From: Alphaproteobacteria bacterium
GTDB lineage: Bacteria > Pseudomonadota > Alphaproteobacteria > Rs-D84
NCBI GenBank assembly: GCA_017511715.1
Contig: JAFWJF010000006.1
Location: forward strand, 39,601 to 103,600
Direction of reading: 5' to 3'
DNA: 64,000 nt
The position numbers and the translations under genes are program-made. Below the pieces are notes generated by a model. That model did no database searches and had not been told where the DNA came from. It was given only the letters and a program-made list of their open reading frames with translations. Positions within the stretch are counted from its first letter, which is position 1. Each line of letters starts with the position of its first letter. Of this stretch, positions 24,689-33,787 are shown piece by piece.

Positions 24689-25566
24689 ATCTTGAAAACG
24701 ATGATTTTTGGTTCCGTCGGTTGATTTGGTTGTGTTGGTTTGTCTGGTGTTGTGTTTGAATTATTGTTTTGTGCTTGTTGGGCTTCCTCATATTTTTTAC
24801 ATTCGGGGCTGCCTGCGCCCTTGCCGGCACACCAATCTTTTTTGCCCTGAAAGTTAGGAATCGCATAAGCATCCATGCCTTTGTATAAATCATAATCTTC
24901 CTTTGCCAAATTCATGCGTTCCGAAAAAGATAAATCTTGATATGTTGTCGGAAAATCAGCAGCGGACAGATGTTCACTGCCCGCACCGTTTTCTTGTTGT
25001 AATTGTTGAAGTTCATTACTTCGTTCTATGATTTCTTGTTGCCATTGTGGAATCGTTTGTTTGTATGGGTTTTGTATTTTTATAGTGTTGTTGTTTTGCT
25101 GGGCATCGGGGTTCGGTGTGGTTGCTGCTGGAAAACCAACCGCGCGATTCGGGACATTTGTTCCAAATTGTGCGACATAAGATTCAAACACACCATCAAT
25201 GAACCCAGAACATGCCGACACATAATTATTGCCCGGTAAATTAGACAATTGAACCATTATTGTTGGACGAATGTCTGCCAGTGTTGTGTTTCTGCAATTG
25301 TCGCGTGCCATACACTGAACAGAAACCAAAGATTGAACAACCTTGAAACAATCTTCGGCAGTTAAATCGGCGCCTTGGACGTATACAGGCTGTGGCAGGC
25401 GCTGATTATAAGGCGAATTTGGTGTCCAAAAAGGGTTAGACGAATAATTTTGGACATTTTGTATTTGCCCATAATCTGAAAACAATGAAACCGCCGCGGT
25501 CGCGCCAAGTGCATAAAAACCGCAGATTACAGAGAATAATAAAGATTTCAGAAAGCCCTTTTTCAT
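24685..25566 (-). CDS. Secreted protein with Pro/Asn/Thr-rich tail
   Basis: A 293-aa protein with signal peptide MKKGFLKSLLFSVICGFYALGATAA. A Cys-containing region (DCFKVVQSLVSVQCMARDNC, about 92-112) is followed by a low-complexity Gln/Asn stretch, a charged helical region (about 170-220) and a Pro/Thr/Asn-rich tail. The start is 17 bases from the end of the prepilin peptidase gene and the stop overlaps the next gene. Function unknown; its position suggests a shared assembly or export role with its neighbours. Confidence 0.8.
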   Translation of the reverse strand: MKKGFLKSLLFSVICGFYALGATAAVSLFSDYGQIQNVQNYSSNPFWTPNSPYNQRLPQPVYVQGADLTAEDCFKVVQSLVSVQCMARDNCRNTTLADIRPTIMVQLSNLPGNNYVSACSGFIDGVFESYVAQFGTNVPNRAVGFPAATTPNPDAQQNNNTIKIQNPYKQTIPQWQQEIIERSNELQQLQQENGAGSEHLSAADFPTTYQDLSFSERMNLAKEDYDLYKGMDAYAIPNFQGKKDWCAGKGAGSPECKKYEEAQQAQNNNSNTTPDKPTQPNQPTEPKIIVFKI

Positions 25567-25582
25567 CCCTCTATTTTCTTTA

Positions 25583-26044
25583 TTATATCAAAAATAGAAT
25601 TATTATCAAAGATAAAATTCCGCCTGTTAAAAAGAAAGGTGCAAATGGAATGTATTTTTCATGACGTTTCCAATTCCAAATGTATGCCAACACGCAAGAC
25701 AAAAACATTGCGATAGACAGTCCCAATGTCCCAAACCAAATTCCGCCTGCCCCCAGTAATTTTATGTCACCCATGCCAATTGGGGGGTATTTTTTGTCTT
25801 TTTTCAATTTGTCGAATATAAAGCCGACGATTAAGCCCAAACAATAGCCCATTGCGCCCCCAATAACAGAATCAGAGATTGTTATCGGCCACGGGAAAAA
25901 AGTTGCGGTTAAAAGACCTGCGAATAAAAATGGAAACAGATATACATCTGGGATGATTCTGCGCCGAAAATCAGCAACAGCCATGCGTATTGCACAATAA
26001 ATTGCGCCGATTAACACGAATGAAAAAAATATATAATAAATCAT
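25583..26044 (-). CDS. A24-family prepilin peptidase (TadV/CpaA-type)
   Basis: A 153-aa inner-membrane aspartic peptidase that cleaves type IV-like prepilin leaders on the cytoplasmic side. Both catalytic Asp regions are present: ADFRRRIIPDVY near residue 19 and IGMGDIKLLGAGG near residue 90. The short form without the N-terminal methyltransferase part is typical of Tad/Flp systems. The ATG at 26044 follows GGGGGAAAAT; an upstream in-frame start adds only a polar tail. It is first of four co-directional, tightly packed genes whose other members are secreted proteins. No pilin, secretin or ATPase gene is in the window. Confidence 0.88.
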   Translation of the reverse strand: MIYYIFFSFVLIGAIYCAIRMAVADFRRRIIPDVYLFPFLFAGLLTATFFPWPITISDSVIGGAMGYCLGLIVGFIFDKLKKDKKYPPIGMGDIKLLGAGGIWFGTLGLSIAMFLSCVLAYIWNWKRHEKYIPFAPFFLTGGILSLIIILFLI

Positions 26045-26054
26045 ATTTTCCCCC

Positions 26055-26084
26055 TTGCCTTTCGATTCGTTTTTATGATACAAT
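26055..26084 (+). promoter_or_regulatory. gcrA: gcrA promoter
   Basis: TTGCCT (26055-26060), 18 bases, TACAAT (26079-26084), TGA before the -10. Confidence 0.55.
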
Positions 26085-26117
26085 TATATAAGATATAAAA
26101 ACAAGGGATTTTTTATT

Positions 26118-26735
26118 ATGAGTAATGGTTGGGACAGCGGTATGCTGAAAAAATTGAAAGCGTTAGTAGGCAAAGGTTTGTCAACCGCTGAAATGGGCAA
26201 AAAACTGGGTATGTCAAAAAACGCGGTTGTTGGGAAATTAAACCGCTTGGGATGGAATGCCAAGGCAACAGAAACGACATCTAAAAAAACTACAAAAACA
26301 ACAGAAACCAAGAAAACTGGTGGCACTAAAAAAACTGTGGCGAAAGTCGTTGCAAAAAAAACGACCAAACAATCGCCAAACGCGAAAAAAACAGTAAAAA
26401 AGTCTGCGGATATTAAACCGGTAAAAAAGGTTGAAAACCAAAAAACAAAAGTTGCCAAAAAAACTGTTAAGCCAATAAAAAAAGAAGTTAAAAAAGAAAA
26501 GGTTGTTGTTAAAACTGCTTCCAAGAAAACCAAGAAAGATTTGGCGTTGCACGAATTGCTGATTCAGCACGCGCTACAAATGGCGAACCTGAAACCGAAT
26601 CAGTGTCGTTGGCCGATTGGCGATCCTGATTCTGATAATTTTCATTTTTGTGGCGAAACAGTTTTTGCTGGGAAACCATATTGTTATGAACATTGTCGTC
26701 AGGCATATCAATTTACTCCACCAAAGAAAAAATAA
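26118..26735 (+). CDS. gcrA: GcrA cell-cycle regulator with long basic linker
   Basis: GcrA activates promoters methylated at GANTC by CcrM, acting through the housekeeping RNA polymerase. The N-terminal HTH (residues 1-47, GLSTAEMGKKLGMSKNAVVG) and the C-terminal sigma-binding domain with its Cys/His cluster (QCRWPIGDPDSDNFHFCGET, PYCYEHC, about 162-194) are both intact. Between them, residues 50-140 form a Lys/Thr/Ala-rich linker resembling histone H1 tails, making the protein 205 aa, longer than usual. It is transcribed with the coiled-coil membrane protein that follows 17 bases later. GcrA is restricted to alphaproteobacteria and fixes the taxonomic call. Confidence 0.95.
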   Translation: MSNGWDSGMLKKLKALVGKGLSTAEMGKKLGMSKNAVVGKLNRLGWNAKATETTSKKTTKTTETKKTGGTKKTVAKVVAKKTTKQSPNAKKTVKKSADIKPVKKVENQKTKVAKKTVKPIKKEVKKEKVVVKTASKKTKKDLALHELLIQHALQMANLKPNQCRWPIGDPDSDNFHFCGETVFAGKPYCYEHCRQAYQFTPPKKK

Positions 26736-26752
26736 AACCAAGGGATATTCAC

Positions 26753-28699
26753 ATGATTGGAGAGAGAAAAAATATTCACCAAAATGCACGTTATGGCAAC
26801 TTGGTTATGCGTGCCTTTGATATTGATGGTAATGAAATAAATGCTTTTTATGATAATGACGACAATCTTGTGTTTGTGTTGGACAATACGATAAGTCCAC
26901 AAAAACCAAATGTTTTATTGGTTATCAATCCTGATGGCGATAAAAAGTGGGATGAAATCTTGTCGGGCGAATATGATATAGATTTAGAAACAATACGCCC
27001 AAAGGTTGATAATAAATATCAAAAATTAGATATTGAATATTCTGGTTTGCCTGTGTATGAAAATCTGATAAACGCTTACAATTCTGGCACAGATTTAGAA
27101 GAGCCGTTAAATCAGTTGACCGTATTGCGCGATTCTGCGGCACGCCATAGTGCGATGATGCGTTTGAATCTGGCAAACGAAACGATATCAAAAACAAATG
27201 TGACAATTGTTAAAACCAAGGAAACTATTATACGCTTGGAAACCCGTCTTAAGACTTTGCGTTCTAATTTAAGTGCGGAAAAAAAGTCTATTGGAAAAGT
27301 TAATACAAAACAATCTGCGTCTAAGATATTAAAATTAGAATCACAGATAGAAGCAACAAATGAAAAATTGAAACGCGCTAAAAAACGCTTGGAATCTGCA
27401 CAAAAAAGATTAGAGGCTGCGACTGTGGATGCGGAATTGGCAAGTAATTTGTTAAATCAGCCAACCCCAGAAATAAAACAGAAAGCCAAGAAAAATAAAA
27501 CTGTAATGGTTGCGCCAAAGTATCCTGTACAAACTGTTGATGCAGAAACAGATGATTTCGTTGATGACGAAGAAGATGTTGATGAAGATGATGTTGTTGA
27601 AAGTGATGTCAAACCGTTGTTTTCTGAAGATCCCCAGATATTGAATGATAATATTGCATTTAAGCCAATTGAATTTAATGCGCCTGTGTTTTCTGATGAA
27701 ATAACAGTCAAAGAAGAATCCCCGGTGCCGGTTGTTGAACCTGAACAGCCTGTGGCGGATGCGCCTTTGAATGTGCAACCTGTGTTGGAATCTTTTACGC
27801 CAATAGAAGTGCCAGATTTTATCCCCGAACCAGTGACAGAAGAAAAAAACGAAATTGTTGAAGAACGTCCCGTGCTTGAAACTATAAAGCCAGTGCAAGA
27901 AGATGTTGAGATAAATACAGCCGCGCCGATTGAAGAACCTGTGATTGAAAAAGAAGAACCTGTTGTGGAAGTTTCAGAACGCCCTGTTCCCCCAATCTTG
28001 CCGGCGATAAATAGCGTTGCACCATCAACAACAAAGGTTGAAACAAAAGTATCCAGACCGGGCTTTTTGTATTATTTCTTGTTGGTGGTTTTGATTGCAC
28101 TTTCTATATTTACTCTGTGGTTGTATCAGAAAAATATGTCAAGAGAAACTGTCCCAGTTTTAAGGGCGGAAGTTTCCGAAACGAAAGTTTTGAAGCCAGC
28201 TAAAAAAGTCGTTGAAACACCAAAAGTTGCAAATGAATCTGTGTTTTTAACAGACGAACCAGTGGATGAAAAAACTAATCAAGACCAAGAATCTGACACA
28301 GATATCGAACCTGTTTTGGTGTCTGGTTTGGAAGTTGATGACGAAGCAACAACTTCAATAAATTCTGTGGATAAAGATGTTGCGCCTGTGGTTATCGGGG
28401 CAGTACCAGGTCGCTTGAATTCATCTGGTTTAGATGGCACAGAAGAAGAGAATCAGATTATGTCAGAAGAAGATATTTTGGCAAGTAAACCTGTTTTTGA
28501 GCCAGGCTCTAGACACGATGAGATGTTTATAAACGAACAGAATTTTCAAGAACAAGTTTCAGAACCAGATGTTCAGGATACACAAGTTGTTCACGAAGCA
28601 TCAAAAGAACCTGTTTATGAACAGGAATATTCTGATGATTATCTTTATGACGAAGAAGAAGAAGCCTATCAAAGAGAAATCAGAGGTGGCAACTATTAA
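26753..28699 (+). CDS. Coiled-coil, acidic single-pass membrane protein
   Basis: A 648-aa protein starting at the ATG at 26753 behind AAGGGATATTC; an upstream in-frame start would overlap gcrA. Residues about 125-235 form a basic coiled coil. About 240-430 is an acidic, Pro/Val/Glu-rich low-complexity stretch. One membrane segment lies near 440-462 (FLYYFLLVVLIALSIFTLWL), followed by another acidic region and a Tyr/Glu-rich tail. With no signal peptide, the coiled coil is cytoplasmic and the tail periplasmic. The layout suggests a tether or polar-organiser-like protein. No family recognised; linked to gcrA. Confidence 0.8.
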   Translation: MIGERKNIHQNARYGNLVMRAFDIDGNEINAFYDNDDNLVFVLDNTISPQKPNVLLVINPDGDKKWDEILSGEYDIDLETIRPKVDNKYQKLDIEYSGLPVYENLINAYNSGTDLEEPLNQLTVLRDSAARHSAMMRLNLANETISKTNVTIVKTKETIIRLETRLKTLRSNLSAEKKSIGKVNTKQSASKILKLESQIEATNEKLKRAKKRLESAQKRLEAATVDAELASNLLNQPTPEIKQKAKKNKTVMVAPKYPVQTVDAETDDFVDDEEDVDEDDVVESDVKPLFSEDPQILNDNIAFKPIEFNAPVFSDEITVKEESPVPVVEPEQPVADAPLNVQPVLESFTPIEVPDFIPEPVTEEKNEIVEERPVLETIKPVQEDVEINTAAPIEEPVIEKEEPVVEVSERPVPPILPAINSVAPSTTKVETKVSRPGFLYYFLLVVLIALSIFTLWLYQKNMSRETVPVLRAEVSETKVLKPAKKVVETPKVANESVFLTDEPVDEKTNQDQESDTDIEPVLVSGLEVDDEATTSINSVDKDVAPVVIGAVPGRLNSSGLDGTEEENQIMSEEDILASKPVFEPGSRHDEMFINEQNFQEQVSEPDVQDTQVVHEASKEPVYEQEYSDDYLYDEEEEAYQREIRGGNY

Positions 28700-28700
28700 A

Positions 28701-28728
28701 AAAAATTCGCCGTTTCGGCGAATTTTTT
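28701..28728. terminator. Bidirectional terminator
   Basis: Stem AAAATTCGCCG / CGGCGAATTTT with a TTT loop; serves the gcrA operon and, in the other direction, acpS. Confidence 0.85.
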
Positions 28729-29101
28729 ATTTTTCGATTACAACAACTGCGGCTGAATAATCATCTTGGTCTGTGATTGATAAAAATACATGTGCAGATG
28801 TGCCGGCTAAATCTTTTAATGCATTTTTTGCGCCACCTGCGAAAATCAATTCTGGACAACCGTTATCGTTATGAGTGACCGAAATATCAGAAAAAGAAAT
28901 ATCGTCACCGAAACCAGTGCCAAGTGCTTTCAATGCTGCCTCACGTGCCGCCCAAAAATTAGCAAGATGTTTTTCACTGCGTGCGTTGTCATTATCTGCA
29001 TATTCTAATTCTTTCTTGGTAAAAATGCGTTGTTTCTTAAAGGCTGACCAGTCCAAAAATCTGTCGCTTTCCACCAGGTCAATTCCAATTCCAACTATCA
29101 T
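28727..29101 (-). CDS. acpS: Holo-[acyl-carrier-protein] synthase
   Basis: A 124-aa phosphopantetheinyl transferase that converts apo-ACP to holo-ACP using CoA. MIVGIGIDLVESDRF holds the Mg-binding Asp, and ANFWAAREAALKALGTGF holds the conserved Glu and Lys. The ATG at 29101 follows GGAAGGAATTCA and gives the standard N-terminus; the longer in-frame start is rejected. It lies alone between a shared terminator and the divergent corA. Confidence 0.95.
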   Translation of the reverse strand: MIVGIGIDLVESDRFLDWSAFKKQRIFTKKELEYADNDNARSEKHLANFWAAREAALKALGTGFGDDISFSDISVTHNDNGCPELIFAGGAKNALKDLAGTSAHVFLSITDQDDYSAAVVVIEK

Positions 29102-29297
29102 TGAATTCCTTCCTTTTGTTAATTCCTTTATGCGCATACTAATAACATTTAACCGATTCGTGCAAGTAAAAAAATTATATTATTTGTTTTTGTAAAAAAA
29201 ACCGTTGGTTTTTATCTGAAAAAGTTTGCTTTTTTGTGTGTTTATGATACACTTCCCAGATATAGAAGAAATAGTTTTAGCAAAAGGAGAATGTGTC

Positions 29298-30182
29298 ATG
29301 TTTGATACGCAAAAATTAAAAACATTCTCTTGGGTTAATGTTGCTAACCCAGATCATGAAGATTTTGAACGCCTTTTAACTGAATATAAAATAGACGAAG
29401 ATACTATTTCTGACATTTTAGACCCGGACGAACAGCCGCGCCTTGAACTGGAAGATGATTACAAGGTTATAATTGTTCGTTTCCCGATTGCTAACCGTGA
29501 AATAGACACGACATGGCATACTGAACCGTTGTCTATAATTTATTCAAATAAGCATGTTATTACGGTTTGTCGTAAAAGATGTGATATGTTGGATAAAATC
29601 AAAGATGACGAAATGAAAACGCGAGAAAGCCTTATATTGAATATAATCTGGTATATCGCAGAATCGTATTTGCGTGCTCTAAAGGAATTAAATAAAAAGG
29701 TCATTAATTCCAAGAAAGCCTTGCAAGAAAATATACGCAAACAAGAATTGATGCAATTATTGGAAGTCGAAAATGCATATACTCTTTATATGGCTTCGTT
29801 AAAAGGTAATATTGCTGTCATGGACAAGATTGATAAATTGCGCGGTTTTACTAAAGATGAAGACGATCAAGAATTGGCTGAAGATGCCCGAATCGAATTT
29901 AATCAGGCTATCGAAGTTGTGACCAGTTATAGCAAGATGTTAAAATCAATCAAGGAAACTTTTGAAAGTGTCATTAATATTGATTCGAACACGTATATTA
30001 ATCGTTTGACTATATGGAATATCGTTCTGATGGTGCCAAGCGTGGTTGTCGGATATTACGGGATGAATATGGAATTACCGTATGTGGAACATTCTCATTT
30101 GGCGCTAGTAATATTTATTTCGATTATGGTATTGTTGACCGGATATGGTTTATATACCATTGCCCGCAGAAGAGTGTTTTAA
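29298..30182 (+). CDS. corA: CorA-family divalent cation transporter
   Basis: A 294-aa inner-membrane Mg2+ (or Co2+/Ni2+) channel. It has a large N-terminal cytoplasmic domain, the long stalk helix region (about 120-230), two C-terminal membrane segments (IWNIVLMVPSVVVGYY and ALVIFISIMVLLTGYGLY), and the selectivity motif GMN at about 255-257 with the usual YGMN context. The ATG at 29298 follows AAAAGGAGAATGTGTC. It is monocistronic with its own terminator. The short form resembles the CorA subgroup common in Firmicutes and some alphaproteobacteria. Confidence 0.93.
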   Translation: MFDTQKLKTFSWVNVANPDHEDFERLLTEYKIDEDTISDILDPDEQPRLELEDDYKVIIVRFPIANREIDTTWHTEPLSIIYSNKHVITVCRKRCDMLDKIKDDEMKTRESLILNIIWYIAESYLRALKELNKKVINSKKALQENIRKQELMQLLEVENAYTLYMASLKGNIAVMDKIDKLRGFTKDEDDQELAEDARIEFNQAIEVVTSYSKMLKSIKETFESVINIDSNTYINRLTIWNIVLMVPSVVVGYYGMNMELPYVEHSHLALVIFISIMVLLTGYGLYTIARRRVF

Positions 30183-30186
30183 TAAA

Positions 30187-30212
30187 AAAAACGCCCAAAC
30201 GGGCGTTTTTCA
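30187..30212. terminator. Bidirectional terminator between corA and adk
   Basis: Stem AAACGCCC / GGGCGTTT with an AAAC-type loop and T-run; convergent genes on both sides. Confidence 0.85.
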
Positions 30213-30764
30213 ATTTATGCTTTTTATAATATGTGCAAAGTTTATATCTATATCATCGCTTGGTAAGTGTATGTCATAAAATTTTACATTTCTCAGTGTT
30301 GATAACCATTGAATTGCAGGCATAGTTGTTGTTTTGAATGTGGCAATACGTTTCTGAACAGCGGTTGCATCTGTATCGTCCGCGCGATTACCGCCCTCTT
30401 TTATTCTGTTTTGGATGTGTGCTAACATTGTTTCTTCGCTGATATTCAAGAAAATAATTTTTATATCAAATTTATCAGCAAAATTATCGATAAGCCATTT
30501 TGCCTGACCAATTGTGCGCGGAAAACCATCCATAATAATATCTTTGTCTGTTGATATGTGTGGTGCAATAATTGGAAATAAATCATTGTCGCCAACCAAT
30601 TCCCCGCGTGAGATTTTTTGTTTTATATCTGAATCAGCCGGCATGGCGCGCAAGATAGCACCCGCTTCGACATAATTATAATCGTGTTGTTTGCGTAATA
30701 AATTTGCAAATGTTCCCTTGCCGGAACCCTGCCCGCCCATAAAAACAATCATTTGTGGTTTCAT
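30210..30764 (-). CDS. adk: Adenylate kinase, short form
   Basis: A nucleoside monophosphate kinase (184 aa) making two ADP from ATP and AMP. Walker A is GGQGSGKGT (10-18), the NMP-binding part contains EAGAILRAM, and MDGFPRTIGQAKWL is the family's core motif. Between the core and the C-terminus, GGNRADDTDATAVQKRI takes the place of a full LID domain, so this is a short, lidless form. Its start is upstream of a divergently pointing A-rich stretch; it is followed by a terminator shared with corA. Substrate preference beyond AMP is not visible. Confidence 0.85.
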   Translation of the reverse strand: MKPQMIVFMGGQGSGKGTFANLLRKQHDYNYVEAGAILRAMPADSDIKQKISRGELVGDNDLFPIIAPHISTDKDIIMDGFPRTIGQAKWLIDNFADKFDIKIIFLNISEETMLAHIQNRIKEGGNRADDTDATAVQKRIATFKTTTMPAIQWLSTLRNVKFYDIHLPSDDIDINFAHIIKSIN

Positions 30765-30824
30765 GTAGTATCCTTTTTTTTAATGCGCAGATTATAAAAG
30801 ATTTTGCATCTGAAAATCAAATAA

Positions 30825-30852
30825 AAAAGTCCCACAATCGCAGGACTTTTTA
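30825..30852 (-). terminator. rpsA: Terminator of rpsA
   Basis: Stem AAAAGTCC / GGACTTTT with loop CACAATCGCA, followed by a T-run in the minus direction. Confidence 0.8.
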
Positions 30853-30873
30853 TAATAATCTAAAAACAACAAA

Positions 30874-32562
30874 TTATTTTTTGCTGTTTTCAATTGCTGC
30901 ACCCAAGATATCACCCAATACAGAACCAGAATCTGCTTCGTTTGCAAATTCTTTAACGGCTTGTTTTTCCAGTGTTACTTGTAATGCACGAACAGACAAT
31001 TTTACATTGTTGCCGTCAACAGATACAACAGATGCTTCTACTGAATCGCCAACATTGTATTTTGACGTGTCTTGTTCTGCTTTTTCACGAGACAAATCTG
31101 TTTTGCGGATTGTGCCACGAACATCGCCAGGCAAAGCCAAAACTAATTCGTCTGGGGTGATTTCAGAAACTGTTCCGCATACAACTGCACCTTTCTTGAT
31201 AGTGGTGTTGCTGTTTTCTGCACCTTCTGTCAATTGTTTGATGCCCAAAGTGATACGTTCTTTTTCTGGATTGATGTCCAAGATTTTTGCTGTGACTTCT
31301 TGACCACGAACAAATTTTTTCAATTCTTCTTCGTCCAGTTTGTTCCAAGACAAATCAGAAATGTGAATCATTCCATCAAGTTCTGGTGTCAATGCAACGA
31401 ACAAACCAAATTCGGTTGTGTTCTTGATTGGACCAGTGATAACGTCGCCAACTTTGTGATTTTCTGCAAATTCTTTCCATGGGTTTGGTTGTAATTGTTT
31501 ATAGCCCAAAGAAATACGGCGTTTTTCTTGGTCAATGTCCAAAACAACAACATTGATTTCTTGACCATTTTGCAAAACTTTGCTTGGGTGAATATTTTTG
31601 TTTGTCCATGACAATTCAGACATGTGAACCAAACCTTCGATATTGTTGCCCAAATCAATAAATGCACCGTAATCAGTCAATGAAGAAACCTTTCCTGTCA
31701 CTGTATCGCCAACATTAAATGCCTTTGATGCTGTTTCCCAAGGATCTTCTTCCAATTGTTTCGCGCCCAATGAAATACGATGTGTTTCTGGGTCAAATTG
31801 GATAACTTTGACTTTGATTTTTTCGCCAACATGAACTAATTCGCGTGGATGATTGATGCGTTTCCAAGACAAGTCTGTGACGTGCAACAAACCATCAATT
31901 CCGCCCAAATCTACGAACACACCATAATCGGTGATGTTTTTAACTGTGCCTTCAACAACTGCGCCAAGCGAGATGTTTTTCATTGCTTCTTTCTGTGCGG
32001 CTGCGATAGTGTCTGCTTGAATCGCGCGACGAGAAACAATAGCGTTTGTACGCAATGCGTCCATTTTCAAGACACGGAATTTGTCTTTCAAACCAATTAA
32101 AGATTTTGCATCACGAACTGGTTTATGGTCAACCTGAGACGAAGGCATAAATGCAAATACGCCATTGATATCGACTGTATAACCACCACGAACAACATCG
32201 ATAATTGTTCCTTCTGGGTCAATACCTTCTGCAACGGTCTTTTCCAAATCTTTCCATGCTTTTTCAGCACGTGCTTTGGTGTAAGACAAAACGGCTGTTC
32301 CTTCACGTGATTCATATCTTTCAACAAAAACATCGATAATATCACCAACAGATGGAACAGATGCGCCAAATTCTTTTAATGGAATACGACCTTCTGATTT
32401 AAGACCAACATCAACCATAGCAAAATCGCCACGGATGTCTTTAACGGTTCCTTTTGTAGCATAGCCCTGCAAAGTTTCTTGTGTGCCATAGTTTTTATCA
32501 AACATTTGGACGAAATCTTCGCCGGATACTGGATTAAATAAATCTTTGGATAAATCTTTCAT
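30874..32562 (-). CDS. rpsA: 30S ribosomal protein S1
   Basis: A 562-aa ribosomal protein that binds mRNA and helps initiate translation. It contains six S1 (OB-fold) repeats; each shows the pattern [27 protein letters not shown] or similar, with the central repeats best conserved and the first and last more divergent. The ATG at 32562 gives the usual N-terminus ([17 protein letters not shown]); a GTG 90 bases upstream is in frame but falls in the leader. The start has only a weak Shine-Dalgarno, which is common for S1 and fits autoregulation through its leader of about 100 bases. Confidence 0.95.
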   Translation of the reverse strand: [562 protein letters not shown]

Positions 32563-32636
32563 GAGATTAAAACAAAGCTTGCCATCGTCATAATTTTTTC
32601 TTTCTGCAAAGACGAGGTCTTGTGGGGTTAATCGGA

Positions 32637-32698
32637 TTGATTTTGCGCCCACCCGCGAAAATCAAGGGCATTATATATAAAAAAATCTTATAAATCAA
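32637..32698 (-). promoter_or_regulatory. rpsA: rpsA promoter and leader hairpin
   Basis: Minus strand: TTGATT (32698-32693), 17 bases, TATAAT (32675-32670). Just downstream TTGATTTT (32665-32658) pairs with AAAATCAA (32644-32637) around a GC-rich loop at the 5' end of the leader. A structured leader before rpsA is expected if S1 represses its own translation. Confidence 0.6.
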
Positions 32699-32699
32699 G

Positions 32700-32723
32700 A
32701 AAAAACCGCCCAAGTGGGCGGTT
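32700..32723 (-). terminator. thyA: Terminator of thyA
   Basis: Stem AACCGCCC / GGGCGGTT followed by a T-run on the minus strand, immediately after thyA and just upstream of the rpsA promoter. Confidence 0.85.
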
Positions 32724-32726
32724 GAG

Positions 32727-33695
32727 TTATCTGGCAACTGCGCCGGTTAATTTTTCATGACATATATAATTTTTCAATCTGAACCCTTTTTCTGCAGACC
32801 AGTTCAGCAACCCGTTCCAGTTTTCGTCCGGAATTTCAACGGTTGGTAAGTCATGCGGCTTGCGCGAAAGTTGTTCTTTTACCTGTGGGATATGGTTTTC
32901 GTAAATATGGACATCGTGTAATTCCCCGCGTAAAATGCCTGGCTTGTATCCCAATTCTTTGGCGTATAATAATAACAATAGTGCGTATGATGCGATGTTA
33001 TAAGGAATGCCCAGAAACATATCGCAGGAACGTTGTGTCCAAATTAAATTTAATTTTCCGTCATGAATTAAAATTTGATGCATAATGTGGCATGGGGGTA
33101 ATGCCATTTTATCTTGGTCTGTTGGGTTCCATGCGTTTACAATCAAACGACGATTGTTCGGATCTTCTTTGGCTGTTTTGATGACGTTTGACAGTTGGTC
33201 TGTACCGGTGTAAAAATAGCTTGGATTATAATTTTTATCCGGTTTATCAGGGTTCCAGCAATATTCTCCGCCAAAATGACGCCATTGCCATCCATAGATT
33301 GGTCCTAAATCGCGTGTTGCAGACATAACGGTATTTTTTAAATCGTTTTTTGTTTTATCATCCAAGTTTAACGTATCGGCATATTTTTTTTGTAGGTTTT
33401 CTAATGTTTCATCGTATATTGGTTTCCATACTATCGGGTTAGACCATTCGTCCCAAATATGACAATTTCTGTCTTGTAACCATTTTTTATCGGTATATCC
33501 ATGAATAAAAAATTCGAGTTCTGTCGCGATATTTTTCAAGCCCATTTTTTTTGTTGTAAGCAATGGAAAACCCGTTGACATGTCGTGTTGAAATGTTGAG
33601 CCCCATGGGATACGAATTGTTGGTATGCCGGTGCGGTTGTCAGATTTTGTTCCGTTGTTCAGACAGTTTTCTAAAATATCAAGATAAGCCTTCAT
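32727..33695 (-). CDS. thyA: Thymidylate synthase
   Basis: A 322-aa enzyme methylating dUMP to dTMP with methylenetetrahydrofolate. The catalytic Cys is in ALPPCHIMHQ, with the substrate-binding RRLIVNAWNP before it and QRSCDMFLGIPYNIASYALL after it. The chain is longer than E. coli ThyA (264 aa) because of an insertion of about 50 residues (around 90-140), a known variant in other ThyA proteins. Start at 33695 behind AAAAGGG. Single gene with its own terminator. No dihydrofolate reductase gene is adjacent. Confidence 0.96.
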   Translation of the reverse strand: MKAYLDILENCLNNGTKSDNRTGIPTIRIPWGSTFQHDMSTGFPLLTTKKMGLKNIATELEFFIHGYTDKKWLQDRNCHIWDEWSNPIVWKPIYDETLENLQKKYADTLNLDDKTKNDLKNTVMSATRDLGPIYGWQWRHFGGEYCWNPDKPDKNYNPSYFYTGTDQLSNVIKTAKEDPNNRRLIVNAWNPTDQDKMALPPCHIMHQILIHDGKLNLIWTQRSCDMFLGIPYNIASYALLLLLYAKELGYKPGILRGELHDVHIYENHIPQVKEQLSRKPHDLPTVEIPDENWNGLLNWSAEKGFRLKNYICHEKLTGAVAR

Positions 33696-33759
33696 AATAC
33701 ATGCCCTTTTTTCTAATTTTTACTTTGTGTAAAGTATAAAAAAATTGTGTATAATGCAA

Positions 33760-33784
33760 GGAAAAACCGCCCAAATGGGCGGTG
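33760..33784 (-). terminator. tig: Terminator of tig
   Basis: Stem ACCGCCC / GGGCGGT with an AAAT loop and T-rich tail on the minus strand. Confidence 0.8.
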
Positions 33785-33787
33785 TTA

